Position numbers and translations under genes: made by a program
NCBI GenBank assembly: GCA_015264885.1
Contig: JABZYY010000002.1
Span: forward strand, 244 to 36,488
Reading direction: 5' to 3'
From: Streptococcus sp.
GTDB taxonomy: Bacteria > Bacillota > Bacilli > Lactobacillales > Aerococcaceae
DNA: 36,245 nt
Notes under the pieces: model-generated
Told to the model about the DNA's origin: nothing
The model's input: only the letters and a program-made list of their open reading frames with translations
Database searches by the model: none
Shown: positions 13,560 through 21,386 of the stretch, piece by piece
Layout of the letters: each line of letters begins with the position of its first letter
Position numbering within the stretch: the stretch's first letter is position 1

Positions 13560-14009
13560 ATGTTTTTTAGCGAACTATTGAAAAACAAGACGAAAGAGAA
13601 TGCAAAACGCACGCTCAAGACATACAGAAACTATCTTAGAATAGCGGGTGAGGAATACAGCCCGAAAGTTACGGCTACATACTCACTAGAGCCAAAGAGC
13701 GCACCGTCATCTCCAAGCAGGCAAACTGAAAACATGGTGCTACGACGGGTCAGCGCACAGCAAGAACTAGACCATATCGCAGAAGCTATCAACAGATTGT
13801 CAGACGCTAACTTGTCGCAGATTTTAGTAGAGCGATATTGTCGGTTACGGTTTAGACAAGATAAAGAAATCTACCCAGAATTAGGTTACTCGTCTAGCGA
13901 ATATTATCGGCTACTAGATCAGGCACTATTTGAGTTTGCAGAGGCGTATAAGAACGGTGAGTTACTGGTCTTTAATTTGGGAGATAATAGAGAGATTTAT
14001 GGGAGTTAA
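13560..14009 (+). CDS. ArpU-family late transcription regulator
   Basis: 149 residues starting MFFSELLKNKTKENAKRTLKTYRNYLRIAGE. Centre DHIAEAINRLSDANLSQILVERYC, then a sigma-like HTH YPELGYSSSEYYRLLDQALFEFAEAY. This is the ArpU/RinA-like pattern found just before packaging genes in Gram-positive phages, where it activates late transcription. The start is eight bases after the broken gene, with GGGGGAA upstream. Its likely target is a promoter between here and the terminase genes. Confidence 0.88.
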   Translation: MFFSELLKNKTKENAKRTLKTYRNYLRIAGEEYSPKVTATYSLEPKSAPSSPSRQTENMVLRRVSAQQELDHIAEAINRLSDANLSQILVERYCRLRFRQDKEIYPELGYSSSEYYRLLDQALFEFAEAYKNGELLVFNLGDNREIYGS

Positions 14010-14026
14010 TGGTCTGTTTAATGTGG

Positions 14027-14032
14027 TATTAT
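14027..14032 (+). promoter_or_regulatory. Candidate activator-dependent promoter (-10 element)
   Basis: TGGTATTAT (14024-14032) is an extended -10, TG then TATTAT. No good -35 exists 17 bases upstream, where the ArpU gene ends. That pattern fits a promoter needing an activator such as ArpU. Transcription would begin near 14039. Confidence 0.4.
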
Positions 14033-14038
14033 GGTATT

Positions 14039-14200
14039 AAGGCAAGGATAAGTAAAGACAACACACACAGTAGGCCAAATAACTCCGGTTAAACTATATT
14101 TGTATCTCCTTATGATTATTAGTTAATTTTTCATTTTACAGTTACGTTTCACCTTGCCTTTTTAATTAGTACAACTAGACCAGATTGCATCTGGTTTTTT
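14039..14200 (+). ncRNA. Candidate small phage RNA (about 160 nt)
   Basis: Bounded by a possible extended -10 at 14024-14032 and a strong intrinsic terminator ending at about 14200. The predicted 5' end AAGGCAAGG (14039-14047) is perfectly complementary to CCTTGCCTT (14152-14160), closing a ~100-base domain. No open frame with SD lies inside. It may instead be only the 3' end of the ArpU transcript. Confidence 0.4.
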
Positions 14201-14205
14201 ATTTT
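14179..14205 (+). terminator. Intrinsic terminator before packaging genes
   Basis: ACCAGAT pairs with ATCTGGT around TGC, followed by TTTTTTATTTT. Separates the early/middle region from the HNH-terminase module. Confidence 0.88.
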
Positions 14206-14230
14206 GCGCATTTTATGGAGGTTATAAGGC

Positions 14231-14575
14231 GTGAGACCACAGAAATTATCAATGCAACGTGGTAAGCGTGTGCTTACTGATTATGGCTCAAGACAAGATG
14301 AGTATAGAGAGTTTAACCGCAATCGTTGGAAGTACGACAAAGAGGTTAAAGCATTCTACAATTCAAAAATCTGGATAGAAACATCTAAGATTGTATTATT
14401 AGAAAATAATTATGTATGTGAGTATTGTGGCGGAGAAGCTACAATGACAGATCACTACATTCCTATCAAGCGTGATTGGTCTAAGAGGTTGGATAGAAAG
14501 AATCTGAAAGCTTCTTGTAAGAGGTGTAATGATAGAAGAGCAATTCTTGAACGTAATAATCTATTAGATAAATAA
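14231..14575 (+). CDS. HNH endonuclease of the packaging module
   Basis: 114 residues. Zinc pairs CEYC (63-66) and CKRC (96-99) flank the nuclease core TDHYIPIKRDW with His75, and NLKASCKRCND follows: a standard HNH fold. GTG start at 14231 with GGAGG upstream. HNH proteins beside terminase genes help cut cos sites during packaging in cos-type phages, which is the likely role here. Confidence 0.9.
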   Translation: MRPQKLSMQRGKRVLTDYGSRQDEYREFNRNRWKYDKEVKAFYNSKIWIETSKIVLLENNYVCEYCGGEATMTDHYIPIKRDWSKRLDRKNLKASCKRCNDRRAILERNNLLDK

Positions 14576-14790
14576 AGTTATGTATATATTCTATATGTGG
14601 TTTACAAGGCAAACGGTTAATGTTTTGCGTATCATAGGGTATTAATGTTCGGATTTAGCCCCCACTTAAAAAATACGGGGGTATATTCGTTCGTTTTACT
14701 AGGACGCTGCCCTCTTCTGTACGATATTTTCCGTTTTTGAAATCTTGAAACTGCATAAAAAGGTAAAAAATGTGAAAGGAGGTGTCAACT
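14576..14790 (+). other. Probable cos/packaging region, no gene
   Basis: Gap of ~215 bases between HNH and small terminase, with no coding potential seen. Contains a hairpin CCCCC/GGGGG around 13 AT-rich bases (about 14661-14683), followed by TATTCGTTCG and a pyrimidine-rich segment CTGCCCTCTTCTGTACG. In HNH-bearing phages the cohesive-end site usually lies here. The nick positions cannot be read from sequence alone. The SD AGGAGG of terS closes the region. Confidence 0.5.
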
Positions 14791-15258
14791 TTGGGGCGAA
14801 AAATGAAGATAGTAGAGGCAACTAAAAGTCATTTGACCAAGGAAGAAAAGATTGCCAGAAAAACCATTCAAGAGAAGGCTTCTGATGGTTTAGACGCATT
14901 GCAGATCACACCGCCAAAACACTTTGACGCAATTGCAAAAGCAGAATACAAGCGTGTAATTGATGATTTGCGAAAGCTACCCCTCAGAAACCTAGATCGT
15001 GCAGTTTTGGAGACATACTGTACGTGGTATGCGGTCTATAAAGAAATATCTCGTGGATTGCAGAAAGAGGGGTATGTTTATGAAACAGAAAGTGGGAAAG
15101 TCTTACCAAATAAAATGCTATACAGTTTGGAACGTGCAACCACGAATTTAACACGAGCAGCATCACAACTTGGTTTAACCGTGGACAGTCGTATGAAGTT
15201 ATATGTACCACAAGTGGAAGAGAAGAAAACCAGTATATTTGATAAGTTTGGAGGATAG
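14791..15258 (+). CDS. terS: Terminase small subunit, P27 family
   Basis: 155 residues from the TTG at 14791. The GTG at 14782 is rejected because it forms part of the SD (AAAGGAGGTG), whereas TTG sits eight bases after AGGAGG. Sequence GRKMKIVEATKSHLTKEEK, then ITPPKHFDAIAKAEYKRVIDDL, LDRAVLETYCTWYAVYKEI and TNLTRAASQLGLTVDSRMKL are typical of P27-like small terminases, which recognise the packaging site and deliver DNA to TerL. Confidence 0.9.
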   Translation: MGRKMKIVEATKSHLTKEEKIARKTIQEKASDGLDALQITPPKHFDAIAKAEYKRVIDDLRKLPLRNLDRAVLETYCTWYAVYKEISRGLQKEGYVYETESGKVLPNKMLYSLERATTNLTRAASQLGLTVDSRMKLYVPQVEEKKTSIFDKFGG

Positions 15259-15261
15259 ATA

Positions 15262-15444
15262 ATGAGGTATAAACCACACTATCTAAAAAAGAAAAATCAT
15301 CGACAGTTGAATGAATTTTCAACCGAGAATGGACGAATCGTGCTAAATGGCCATTTATTGGACGGAGTTAAGAATTACAGTATCGTTTGGCATACTGGAA
15401 GCCTTACTGAATTGACAATAACCATATTTGGCAAGATGAAATAG
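15262..15444 (+). CDS. Small protein between terminase genes (60 aa)
   Basis: Starts MRYKPHYLKKKNHRQLNEF, then ENGRIVLNGHLLDGVKNYSIV and TGSLTELTITIFGKM: a compact beta pattern recurring in small phage proteins near structural genes. ATG is three bases after terS, with GGAGG upstream. An intrinsic terminator follows immediately. Function unknown. Confidence 0.7.
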   Translation: MRYKPHYLKKKNHRQLNEFSTENGRIVLNGHLLDGVKNYSIVWHTGSLTELTITIFGKMK

Positions 15445-15452
15445 TTTTTTAT

Positions 15453-15477
15453 AGAGGGGTTTCCCTCTTTTTTATTT
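15453..15477 (+). terminator. Intrinsic terminator between terS and tRNA-Trp
   Basis: AGAGGG and CCCTCT pair around GTTT (15453-15468), followed by TTTTTATTT. It lies directly before the tRNA gene, so terL needs either readthrough or another promoter. Confidence 0.82.
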
Positions 15478-15548
15478 AGGCCGTTGGTGTAGTGGCAACA
15501 TGACAAGTTCCAACCTTGCAGTCGTGGGTTCGATTCCTACACGGTCTG
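15478..15548 (+). tRNA. tRNA-Trp (anticodon CCA)
   Basis: 71 nucleotides folding as a cloverleaf. Acceptor AGGCCGT pairs with ACGGTCT (one G-T), with discriminator G. D stem GTGT/ACAT with loop AGTGGCA. Anticodon stem CAAG/CTTG with loop TTCCAAC, giving CCA at 34-36. T arm GTGGG, TTCGATT, CCTAC. One A-C mismatch occurs at the base of the anticodon stem, and the variable loop is four bases. The 3' CCA is not encoded. G73 and CCA agree with a tryptophan identity. It lies between terS and terL, just after a terminator, so it may be processed from a late readthrough transcript. Confidence 0.9.
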
Positions 15549-15573
15549 TTATACGCTAGAAAGGAGGTAAGGC

Positions 15574-17325
15574 GTGGCATACGACTATTCTGGCATTCCT
15601 AAGGAATATCAAGATGATGCGTTTAAATACGCTAAGAGTGTTGTTGATGGTAAGCGTGTTGCGTGTGACAAAGTTATAAAGGCTTGTCTAAGGCATTTAA
15701 ACGACTTGAAGCGGATACCGTCAAAAGATTTTAACTTTGAATACATTCCAGAGAAAGCACTTGATCCAATTCGTTTTATTGAGATGTTGCCAGATGTGAA
15801 AACTGGTGTTCCTTACCCGCTAGCGAGTTTTCAAAAATTCATCCTATCTTGTTTGTATGGTTGGAGGAAGAAAGCAGACAATACTGTAAGACGATTTAAG
15901 AAAGCTCTTATATCAGTGGCACGTAAGAACGGTAAGACTATTCTGGTAGCTGGTGTGTTGCTGTATGAATTTTTGTTCGGTCGTAACCCAGCAATGTCGA
16001 GGCAACTTTTTTGTACAGCAAACGACAAGACACAAGCAAAAATAGCGTTTGAAATGGCCCGTAAACAGTTGGATGCTTTGAGGGCGCAAGACGAAGATGT
16101 CAAAAAAGCTACTAAGCGAGTACGTGAAGAGTTAAGGAATTTAGTTGATGAATCCTATATACGACCACTTTCACGAGACACGGGGGCAGTCGATGGATTT
16201 GAACCTTATGTTGGCGTACTGGATGAGTTTGCAGCATCCAAAACAAATGAAATGCTTGAGCTATTGGCATCTGGTCAAGGTCAGTTGGATAACCCATTGA
16301 TTCTGATTATTTCAACTGCTGGACTTGATTTAAATGTACCAATGCACACCATCGAGTATGTTTATATTGAAAAACTGCTCAATGATGAATTGGAGAATGA
16401 TGATTATTTTGCTTTCATTGCTGAGCAAGACGATGAAGAAGAAATTGCAGACGAAAAGAACTGGATCAAGTCAAACCCTATACTAGAAGTTGAAGGCTTG
16501 TACGAGAAGATGATGGACTATCTACGGAAGCGTAGAAAGGTGTCGTTAGAGACTGGAACAGTTAACGAGGTTTTAGTTAAGAATTTTAATATGTGGCGAC
16601 AGTCAACAGAAACCTCTTACATGGATAAACAAAGTTGGGCGCAAGCGAAATTAGACGAAAAACCAGACACACGCAAGCGTAGAGTCTGGATAGGTGTCGA
16701 TGTTGGTAAAGTTAGCGACTTGTTTGCTATCTCTCCTATGGTTCAAATGGATGATTATTGGTATGTGGATAACTTCTCGTTTATTGCTACTAAGTATGGT
16801 TTAGTTGCCAAAGAGAAGCGTGATGGCGTGTCCTACACGAATTTAGAACGTATGGGAGAATGTGAGATAACTACTCTTGAAAGTGGTGTTATTGATGATG
16901 AGCGTGTCCTTGAGAAAATCGAGGAAATGGTCTATACGAATGAATGGGATTTACAAGCTATCTGTTTTGACCCGTATCAGTTCAGCTCGTTAATCGCTAT
17001 GATCGAGAAAAGACATCCAGAATGGCCTCTAATCGAAGTTAGACAAAACACAATGGTCTTGAATATGCCTACAAGGCAGTTTAGAGATGATGTTTTGAAA
17101 GGTTTAATAAAACACTCTGGAAATCAATTGCTTACAATGGCTATCAATAATGCAAGGGTCAAGGTTGATAATAATGGTATGCGTATTGATAAGGATAAGC
17201 AAAGTAATAAGATTGACCCACTAGATGCCTTGTTAGATGCCTTTGCTGTCTGTTACTTAGAGCCATTTGATGGTTCGGGGTATTGGACGAATGAAAAAAT
17301 ACTTGAAGGAGGTAGCCTATTTTAG
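15574..17325 (+). CDS. terL: Terminase large subunit
   Basis: 583 residues. N-terminal ATPase: Walker A-like SVARKNGKT (about 114-122) and Walker B YVGVLDEFA (about 212-220). C-terminal RNase H-like nuclease: RVWIGVDVGKVSDL, AICFDPYQF and KIDPLDALLDAFAVCY supply the acidic cluster. GTG start with AAAGGAGG nine bases upstream. Powers DNA translocation into the prohead and cuts concatemers. Usual length for this family. Confidence 0.95.
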   Translation: MAYDYSGIPKEYQDDAFKYAKSVVDGKRVACDKVIKACLRHLNDLKRIPSKDFNFEYIPEKALDPIRFIEMLPDVKTGVPYPLASFQKFILSCLYGWRKKADNTVRRFKKALISVARKNGKTILVAGVLLYEFLFGRNPAMSRQLFCTANDKTQAKIAFEMARKQLDALRAQDEDVKKATKRVREELRNLVDESYIRPLSRDTGAVDGFEPYVGVLDEFAASKTNEMLELLASGQGQLDNPLILIISTAGLDLNVPMHTIEYVYIEKLLNDELENDDYFAFIAEQDDEEEIADEKNWIKSNPILEVEGLYEKMMDYLRKRRKVSLETGTVNEVLVKNFNMWRQSTETSYMDKQSWAQAKLDEKPDTRKRRVWIGVDVGKVSDLFAISPMVQMDDYWYVDNFSFIATKYGLVAKEKRDGVSYTNLERMGECEITTLESGVIDDERVLEKIEEMVYTNEWDLQAICFDPYQFSSLIAMIEKRHPEWPLIEVRQNTMVLNMPTRQFRDDVLKGLIKHSGNQLLTMAINNARVKVDNNGMRIDKDKQSNKIDPLDALLDAFAVCYLEPFDGSGYWTNEKILEGGSLF

Positions 17326-17481
17326 ATGAAGTTTTTAAAGCATAATATCCACAGTATTTTATTTCTTATTGGATTGGCTCATATATCGTATGGGCTTTTT
17401 TTATACGATTTAAAAGTTGGTTTTATTGGAACGGGCTTACTGATCGCATTTCTAGGTTGGTACATCGACAAAACAAGCTAG
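17326..17481 (+). CDS. DUF1056-like two-span membrane protein (51 aa)
   Basis: ATG abuts the terL stop. Sequence MKFLKHNIHSILFLIGLAHIS, then FIGTGLLIAFLGWYIDKTS gives two hydrophobic helices with a short YDLKVG turn. Small proteins of this type between terminase and portal in streptococcal and lactococcal phages are assigned to DUF1056. Unknown role. The SD AGGAGG is about 13 bases away, so coupling to terL is likely. Confidence 0.75.
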   Translation: MKFLKHNIHSILFLIGLAHISYGLFLYDLKVGFIGTGLLIAFLGWYIDKTS

Positions 17482-17501
17482 AAAGGAGGTGAGACAATAA
17501 A

Positions 17502-18710
17502 ATGAGTTTATTTCAACCTTTAGGAGAAACTAAGCCCTCCTACGACGACTACATATCATCTGTAATTGGTGGGAATTATTCGCCAAACTACACTGGTATT
17601 TCTGCCCTAAAGAACAGTGATATCCTAACAGCTATTTCTATCATTGCTGGAGATGTGGCACGCTTTCCACTGCTGAAGAAAGATTTAACTGGCAACATTG
17701 AACCAGATGAAGATATTAACTATCTGCTTAATGTTAAATCGACCAGTAACACTTCTGCCAGGACATGGAAGTTTGCCATGACAGTCAATGCAATTCTGAC
17801 GGGAAACTCTTTTTCACGCATTCTACGTGATCCAAAGAGTGGCAAGCCTTTGGAATTTCAATTCTATAGACCCTCTGAAACGACCGTAGAAGAGACGAAT
17901 GACCACAAGCTAATATATACCTTCCGTGACCGTTTGACGGGCGTAACGGTCAAATGTGGGGCTTCTGAAGTCATTCATTGGAAGTTTTTCAGCCATGACA
18001 CTATTCTGGGTCGTTCGCCATTGCTATCGCTTGCGAATGAAATCAGTTTGCAAGATGGCGGACTGAATACTTTGATTAAATTCTTCCGTGATGGATTTTC
18101 AAGCGGAATTATTAAATTAAAAGGCGCTCAGTTGAACGGTGAAGCACGTAAGAAAGCCCGTATGGACTTTGAGAAGATGCGCGAGGGCTCGACTGGTGGC
18201 AGCCCTTTAGTATTTGATGATACACAAGAGTACACACCACTCGAAATTGATACTAATGTCCTACAGTTAATCACTTCTAACAACTTTTCAACCGCTCAAA
18301 TTGCTAAGGCTCTACGAGTGCCAAGCTATAAGCTAGGTGTGAATAGCCCTAACCAGTCAGTAGCGCAGTTGATGGAAGACTACGTTACGAATGACTTGCC
18401 ATTTTATTTTGATGCAATCACTAGTGAGTTAGGTCTGAAAGTATTAAGCGATGCAGAACGTAGAAAATACCGCATTGAGTTTGATACACGCTCAATCACT
18501 GGACGAAATGTAGAAGAAGTAATCAAGCTGGTAAATAACCAAATTCTCACACCTAACCAAGCATTGGTTGAATTAGGAAAAGAGAAGTCTAGCGACCCTA
18601 ACATGGATCGCTACCAATCTAGTTTGAACTATGTCTTTTTAGATAAGAAAGACGAGTATCAATCAATGAAAGGAGGTGAGAAAGTAGATGCCGAAGAGAA
18701 TCAAACTTAG
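17502..18710 (+). CDS. Portal protein (HK97 type)
   Basis: 402 residues. ALKNSDILTAISIIAGDVARFPLLKK, TVNAILTGNSFSRILRD, VIHWKFFSHDTILGRSPLLSL and the later LRVPSYKLGVNSPNQSVAQLMEDYVTNDL are typical of HK97-like portals. Forms the dodecameric ring at the head vertex through which DNA passes. AAAGGAGGTGAGA before ATG. The end overlaps the protease gene by 23 bases, and that overlap contains the protease SD. Confidence 0.94.
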   Translation: MSLFQPLGETKPSYDDYISSVIGGNYSPNYTGISALKNSDILTAISIIAGDVARFPLLKKDLTGNIEPDEDINYLLNVKSTSNTSARTWKFAMTVNAILTGNSFSRILRDPKSGKPLEFQFYRPSETTVEETNDHKLIYTFRDRLTGVTVKCGASEVIHWKFFSHDTILGRSPLLSLANEISLQDGGLNTLIKFFRDGFSSGIIKLKGAQLNGEARKKARMDFEKMREGSTGGSPLVFDDTQEYTPLEIDTNVLQLITSNNFSTAQIAKALRVPSYKLGVNSPNQSVAQLMEDYVTNDLPFYFDAITSELGLKVLSDAERRKYRIEFDTRSITGRNVEEVIKLVNNQILTPNQALVELGKEKSSDPNMDRYQSSLNYVFLDKKDEYQSMKGGEKVDAEENQT

Positions 18711-19362
18711 AGGGCCATTGATCCCAAACGATAGTCAACAAGTCTATGACTACTACGGATTGGAAGCGACAAGCGCTAAATCAATCAAAGACAGCTTGCC
18801 AGAAGATGGTAGCGATGTAGTGCTTGAAGTGAATTCCAATGGCGGGCTAGTTACGGTTGGTAGTGACATTTATACTACCTTGAAGCAGTATGATGGACAC
18901 GTTACCGTTGAAGTTACTGGAATGGCTGCAAGTGCGGCCAGCATAGCAATCATGGGTGCTGACACAGTGCGAATTAGTCCAACTGCCCAAATCATGATCC
19001 ATAAAGCTTTGTTGGGTTATATGAGTGGAAATAGCGACGATCTAGACAAAGCGTCAAATGCTCTAAAATCTAGTGACCAAGCAATTATTAATGCTTATGT
19101 TTCTAAGACTGGTTTAAGTGAAGATGAAATCTATCAAATGATGAAGAATGAAACTTATATGCCGGCACAAGTAGCAGTTGAGCGAGGCTTTGCGGATGAA
19201 ATCATGGACTTTGGGCAAAACGAAGCCGTGGCAAATATTGGTAATGGTATGTTGCCACAAGCTGTAATTGATGACTTCTTTTCTATTCGTAATTCACGTT
19301 TTAAAGAAATCCAAAACATGAAAATGCAATTAGAAAAAGAAGAATTATTGAAAGGCCTTTAG
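18688..19362 (+). CDS. ClpP-like head maturation protease
   Basis: 224 residues with the Clp serine-protease core: NSNGGLVTVGSDIY, GMAASAAS with nucleophile Ser82, and MIHKAL with His105. Cleaves scaffold and capsid N-termini during prohead maturation. The next gene's N-terminal ~100 residues are a charged coiled coil, the expected delta-domain substrate. AAAGGAGGTGAG precedes ATG. Usual size for ClpP-type prohead proteases. Confidence 0.93.
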   Translation: MPKRIKLRGPLIPNDSQQVYDYYGLEATSAKSIKDSLPEDGSDVVLEVNSNGGLVTVGSDIYTTLKQYDGHVTVEVTGMAASAASIAIMGADTVRISPTAQIMIHKALLGYMSGNSDDLDKASNALKSSDQAIINAYVSKTGLSEDEIYQMMKNETYMPAQVAVERGFADEIMDFGQNEAVANIGNGMLPQAVIDDFFSIRNSRFKEIQNMKMQLEKEELLKGL

Positions 19363-19376
19363 GTCTTTTTATTTTT
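19351..19376 (+). terminator. Weak intrinsic terminator or attenuator before capsid gene
   Basis: AAAGGCC pairs with GGTCTTT (one G-T) around TTTA, then TTATTTTT. It overlaps the end of the protease gene and lies 25 bases before the capsid start. Possibly a partial terminator or an mRNA-end stabiliser that tunes protease-to-capsid ratio. Confidence 0.5.
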
Positions 19377-19400
19377 GAAGAAAGAGAGGAATCTTTTTAA

Positions 19401-20564
19401 ATGTTTGATGAAAAAATCAAAGAGATTGAAGCGAAAATCTTAGAAACTAAGAACGCTATCGATAACAAAGTTGTTGAATTAAAAGCAACTCTTGAAAATG
19501 ATGACCTTGAAAAAGGCAAGGCGATCCGTGCAGAAATTGACGCAGAAGAAGAAAACTTAGTAAACCTTGAGGGGGATTTGAATTTGTATAAAGAAGCTAA
19601 AAATGAAGTTGCAGAACCAGTTGCTACTCATGTAGTAGAGGCAGAAGCCAAAACATACCGTGACTCAGTTAACGAGTACATCCGTACTAAAGGCGCAGTA
19701 GCTGATAGCCAGTTGAAGATGGAAGGTAAAGACCTATTCATTCCAATGAATGAAGCAGTAAATCCAACAACCGATGGATTGAAGAAAGATGAAACTGGAA
19801 AAGTTACTAGTAAAGAACTTGTAACAACTCCAATGCGTGAAGTTAAGACTGTTGTTGATCTTAAACAATTTACAACAGTACACAAGGCATCTAAGGGTGA
19901 AGGTTCTTACCCAATCTTGAAAAAAGCTACTTCTAAGATGGCTAGCGTTGAAGAACTTGAGAAAAACCCTAAACTTGCTAAACCAGAATTTACAAGTGTG
20001 GATTGGAAAGTTAAGACTTACCGTGGAGCAATTCCATTGTCTCAAGAAGCAATCGACGATGCAGATGTTGACCTTCTTGCAATCGTAGTTGAAGCAGCAA
20101 ACCAAATCAAAGTAAATACTACTAACGATGCAATCGCTACTGTATTGAAAGACTTTGAAGCTAAAAACGCTGCAAACCTTGACGAAATCAAGCACATCTT
20201 GAATAAAGACCTTGACCCAGCTTACAACGTATCATTCGTAGTTTCTCAAAGCTTCTACCAAAAACTTGACACTTTGAAAGACAAGAATGATCGTTATCTT
20301 CTTCAAGATTCAATTACATCTGCATCTGGTAAAGCGTTCCTTGGACATCCAGTATTCGTTGTTTCTGACGCAACACTTGGCGCTGACGGTGAAGCTAAAG
20401 CGTTTATCGGTGATATCCAACGTGCTGTACTCTTTGCAGATCGTCAAGAATTGGGTCTCCGTTGGACTGATAACGAAATCTACGGCCAATACTTGCAAGC
20501 AGTTGTGCGCTTCGACGTTAAGAAAGCAGATGCGAAAGCTGGTTACTTCGTAACTATGCCCTAA
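19401..20564 (+). CDS. Major capsid protein (HK97 fold)
   Basis: 387 residues. Residues 1-110 form a charged coiled coil (EKIKEIEAKILETKNAIDNK and so on), the scaffold-like delta domain. The rest has capsid features: TTPMREVKTVVDLKQFTTVHKA, YRGAIPLSQEAIDDADVDLL, FVVSQSFYQKLDTLKDKNDRYLLQ and GHPVFVVSDATLG. Codon use is strongly biased, as expected for the most abundant virion protein. The gene ends ATG CCC TAA followed by a GC-rich hairpin; a +1 shift there would extend it by 54 residues. Confidence 0.95.
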   Translation: MFDEKIKEIEAKILETKNAIDNKVVELKATLENDDLEKGKAIRAEIDAEEENLVNLEGDLNLYKEAKNEVAEPVATHVVEAEAKTYRDSVNEYIRTKGAVADSQLKMEGKDLFIPMNEAVNPTTDGLKKDETGKVTSKELVTTPMREVKTVVDLKQFTTVHKASKGEGSYPILKKATSKMASVEELEKNPKLAKPEFTSVDWKVKTYRGAIPLSQEAIDDADVDLLAIVVEAANQIKVNTTNDAIATVLKDFEAKNAANLDEIKHILNKDLDPAYNVSFVVSQSFYQKLDTLKDKNDRYLLQDSITSASGKAFLGHPVFVVSDATLGADGEAKAFIGDIQRAVLFADRQELGLRWTDNEIYGQYLQAVVRFDVKKADAKAGYFVTMP

Positions 20565-20727
20565 TACTCCCCCGATTAGTGGGGGTGTCTCACGGTCAGC
20601 GGTAACTCTAGCAGTACCAACCGCAAGTAACACCAAGACAGAAATTCAAGCGTATTTAGATAGCAAGGGCATTTCTTATAGTGCATCTCAAACGAAAGAG
20701 CAATTACTAGCCTTGATTGGAGGTTAG
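20559..20727 (+). CDS. HeH-domain extension of capsid, probably made by +1 frameshift
   Basis: An open frame ends at TAG 20725-20727 and reads back to a stop at 20551, yet has no ATG, GTG or TTG before its last four codons. It encodes TLAVPTASNT, then KTEIQAYLDSKGISYSASQT and KEQLLALIGG, a HeH/LEM-type helix-extended-helix domain. It is in the +1 frame of the capsid gene. CCC TAA at 20559-20564 lets tRNA-Pro slip from CCC to CCT, and four bases later CCCCC/GGGGG (20569-20573, 20581-20585) forms a stimulating hairpin. The fusion would be 441 residues. Such domains decorate minor capsid forms in other phages. Confidence 0.72.
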
Positions 20728-20731
20728 AAAT

Positions 20732-21055
20732 ATGAGTGTTTCAACCGCATTATTAGAGAGTGTGAAACTCTATTGTAAGATTGACTACGATTTTGAAGAT
20801 GATTTGTTAGAAGAAATGATTGAAGGTGTACAAGAGCAGATATGTTTTGCTATTGACAATGATGTCACGCCTTCAGACCTTGAACAATACGCTAAGTTTA
20901 AACTTGCGGTCAAAAAGCAAGTAAAAGAAGAATACGAACACCGTGGGCTTTCAGCGGACACAATGAGGTATCCGTTAGCGAACGGTGTTTTAAATATTAT
21001 CCATCAATTAAGAACACGGAGGGAGCTTGATGATAACAAGAAAGATGAATCATAG
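20732..21055 (+). CDS. Head-tail connector (gp6-like)
   Basis: 107 residues starting MSVSTALLESVKLYCKIDYDFEDDLLEEMIEG (in pieces), with FKLAVKKQVKEEYEHRG. This is the all-helical gp6/gp15-type adaptor that binds under the portal. ATG at 20732 is preferred, with GGAGG eight bases upstream. The end overlaps the next gene by 26 bases. Confidence 0.85.
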   Translation: MSVSTALLESVKLYCKIDYDFEDDLLEEMIEGVQEQICFAIDNDVTPSDLEQYAKFKLAVKKQVKEEYEHRGLSADTMRYPLANGVLNIIHQLRTRRELDDNKKDES

Positions 21056-21386
21056 AGTAACGTTCTTCCGTGAAATAGGCGGTCAGAATGAAGATGGAGA
21101 GGTTATTTCTCCTACTCGTGAAGACCTATACACTTGTTGGTGTGAAATTGCCAAAACATCGTTGAAAGATTTTCAAGAAGGAGCGAATAGAACCGCTAGT
21201 GATAAAGCTAAAGGTGTTTTATCCTCCACTGAATTAAAAACCTTGTATGTGCGACATCATCCAAGACGGCCTTTTGATTCTTCGGATCACGTTGAATTGA
21301 ACGGTGTCGAATACGACATTGTATCAGTTGATAGTGACGAGTCCTCATTTGATATGGATAAGGTCAGCATCAAGAGAAGAACATGA
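21030..21386 (+). CDS. Head closure / head-tail adaptor protein
   Basis: 118 residues from ATG 21030 (GGAGGGAG upstream). RKMNHRVTFFREIGGQNEDGEVI, CWCEIAKTSLKDFQEG, LYVRHHPRRPFDSSDHVELNG and EYDIVSVDSD match the SPP1 gp16-like head-closure family. It plugs the connector channel and joins the tail. Overlaps the next gene by four bases. Confidence 0.87.
   Translation: MITRKMNHRVTFFREIGGQNEDGEVISPTREDLYTCWCEIAKTSLKDFQEGANRTASDKAKGVLSSTELKTLYVRHHPRRPFDSSDHVELNGVEYDIVSVDSDESSFDMDKVSIKRRT

Noticed and set aside
14782..14790. GTG as start of terS
   Set aside because: It is part of the Shine-Dalgarno sequence; the TTG at 14791 has correct spacing.
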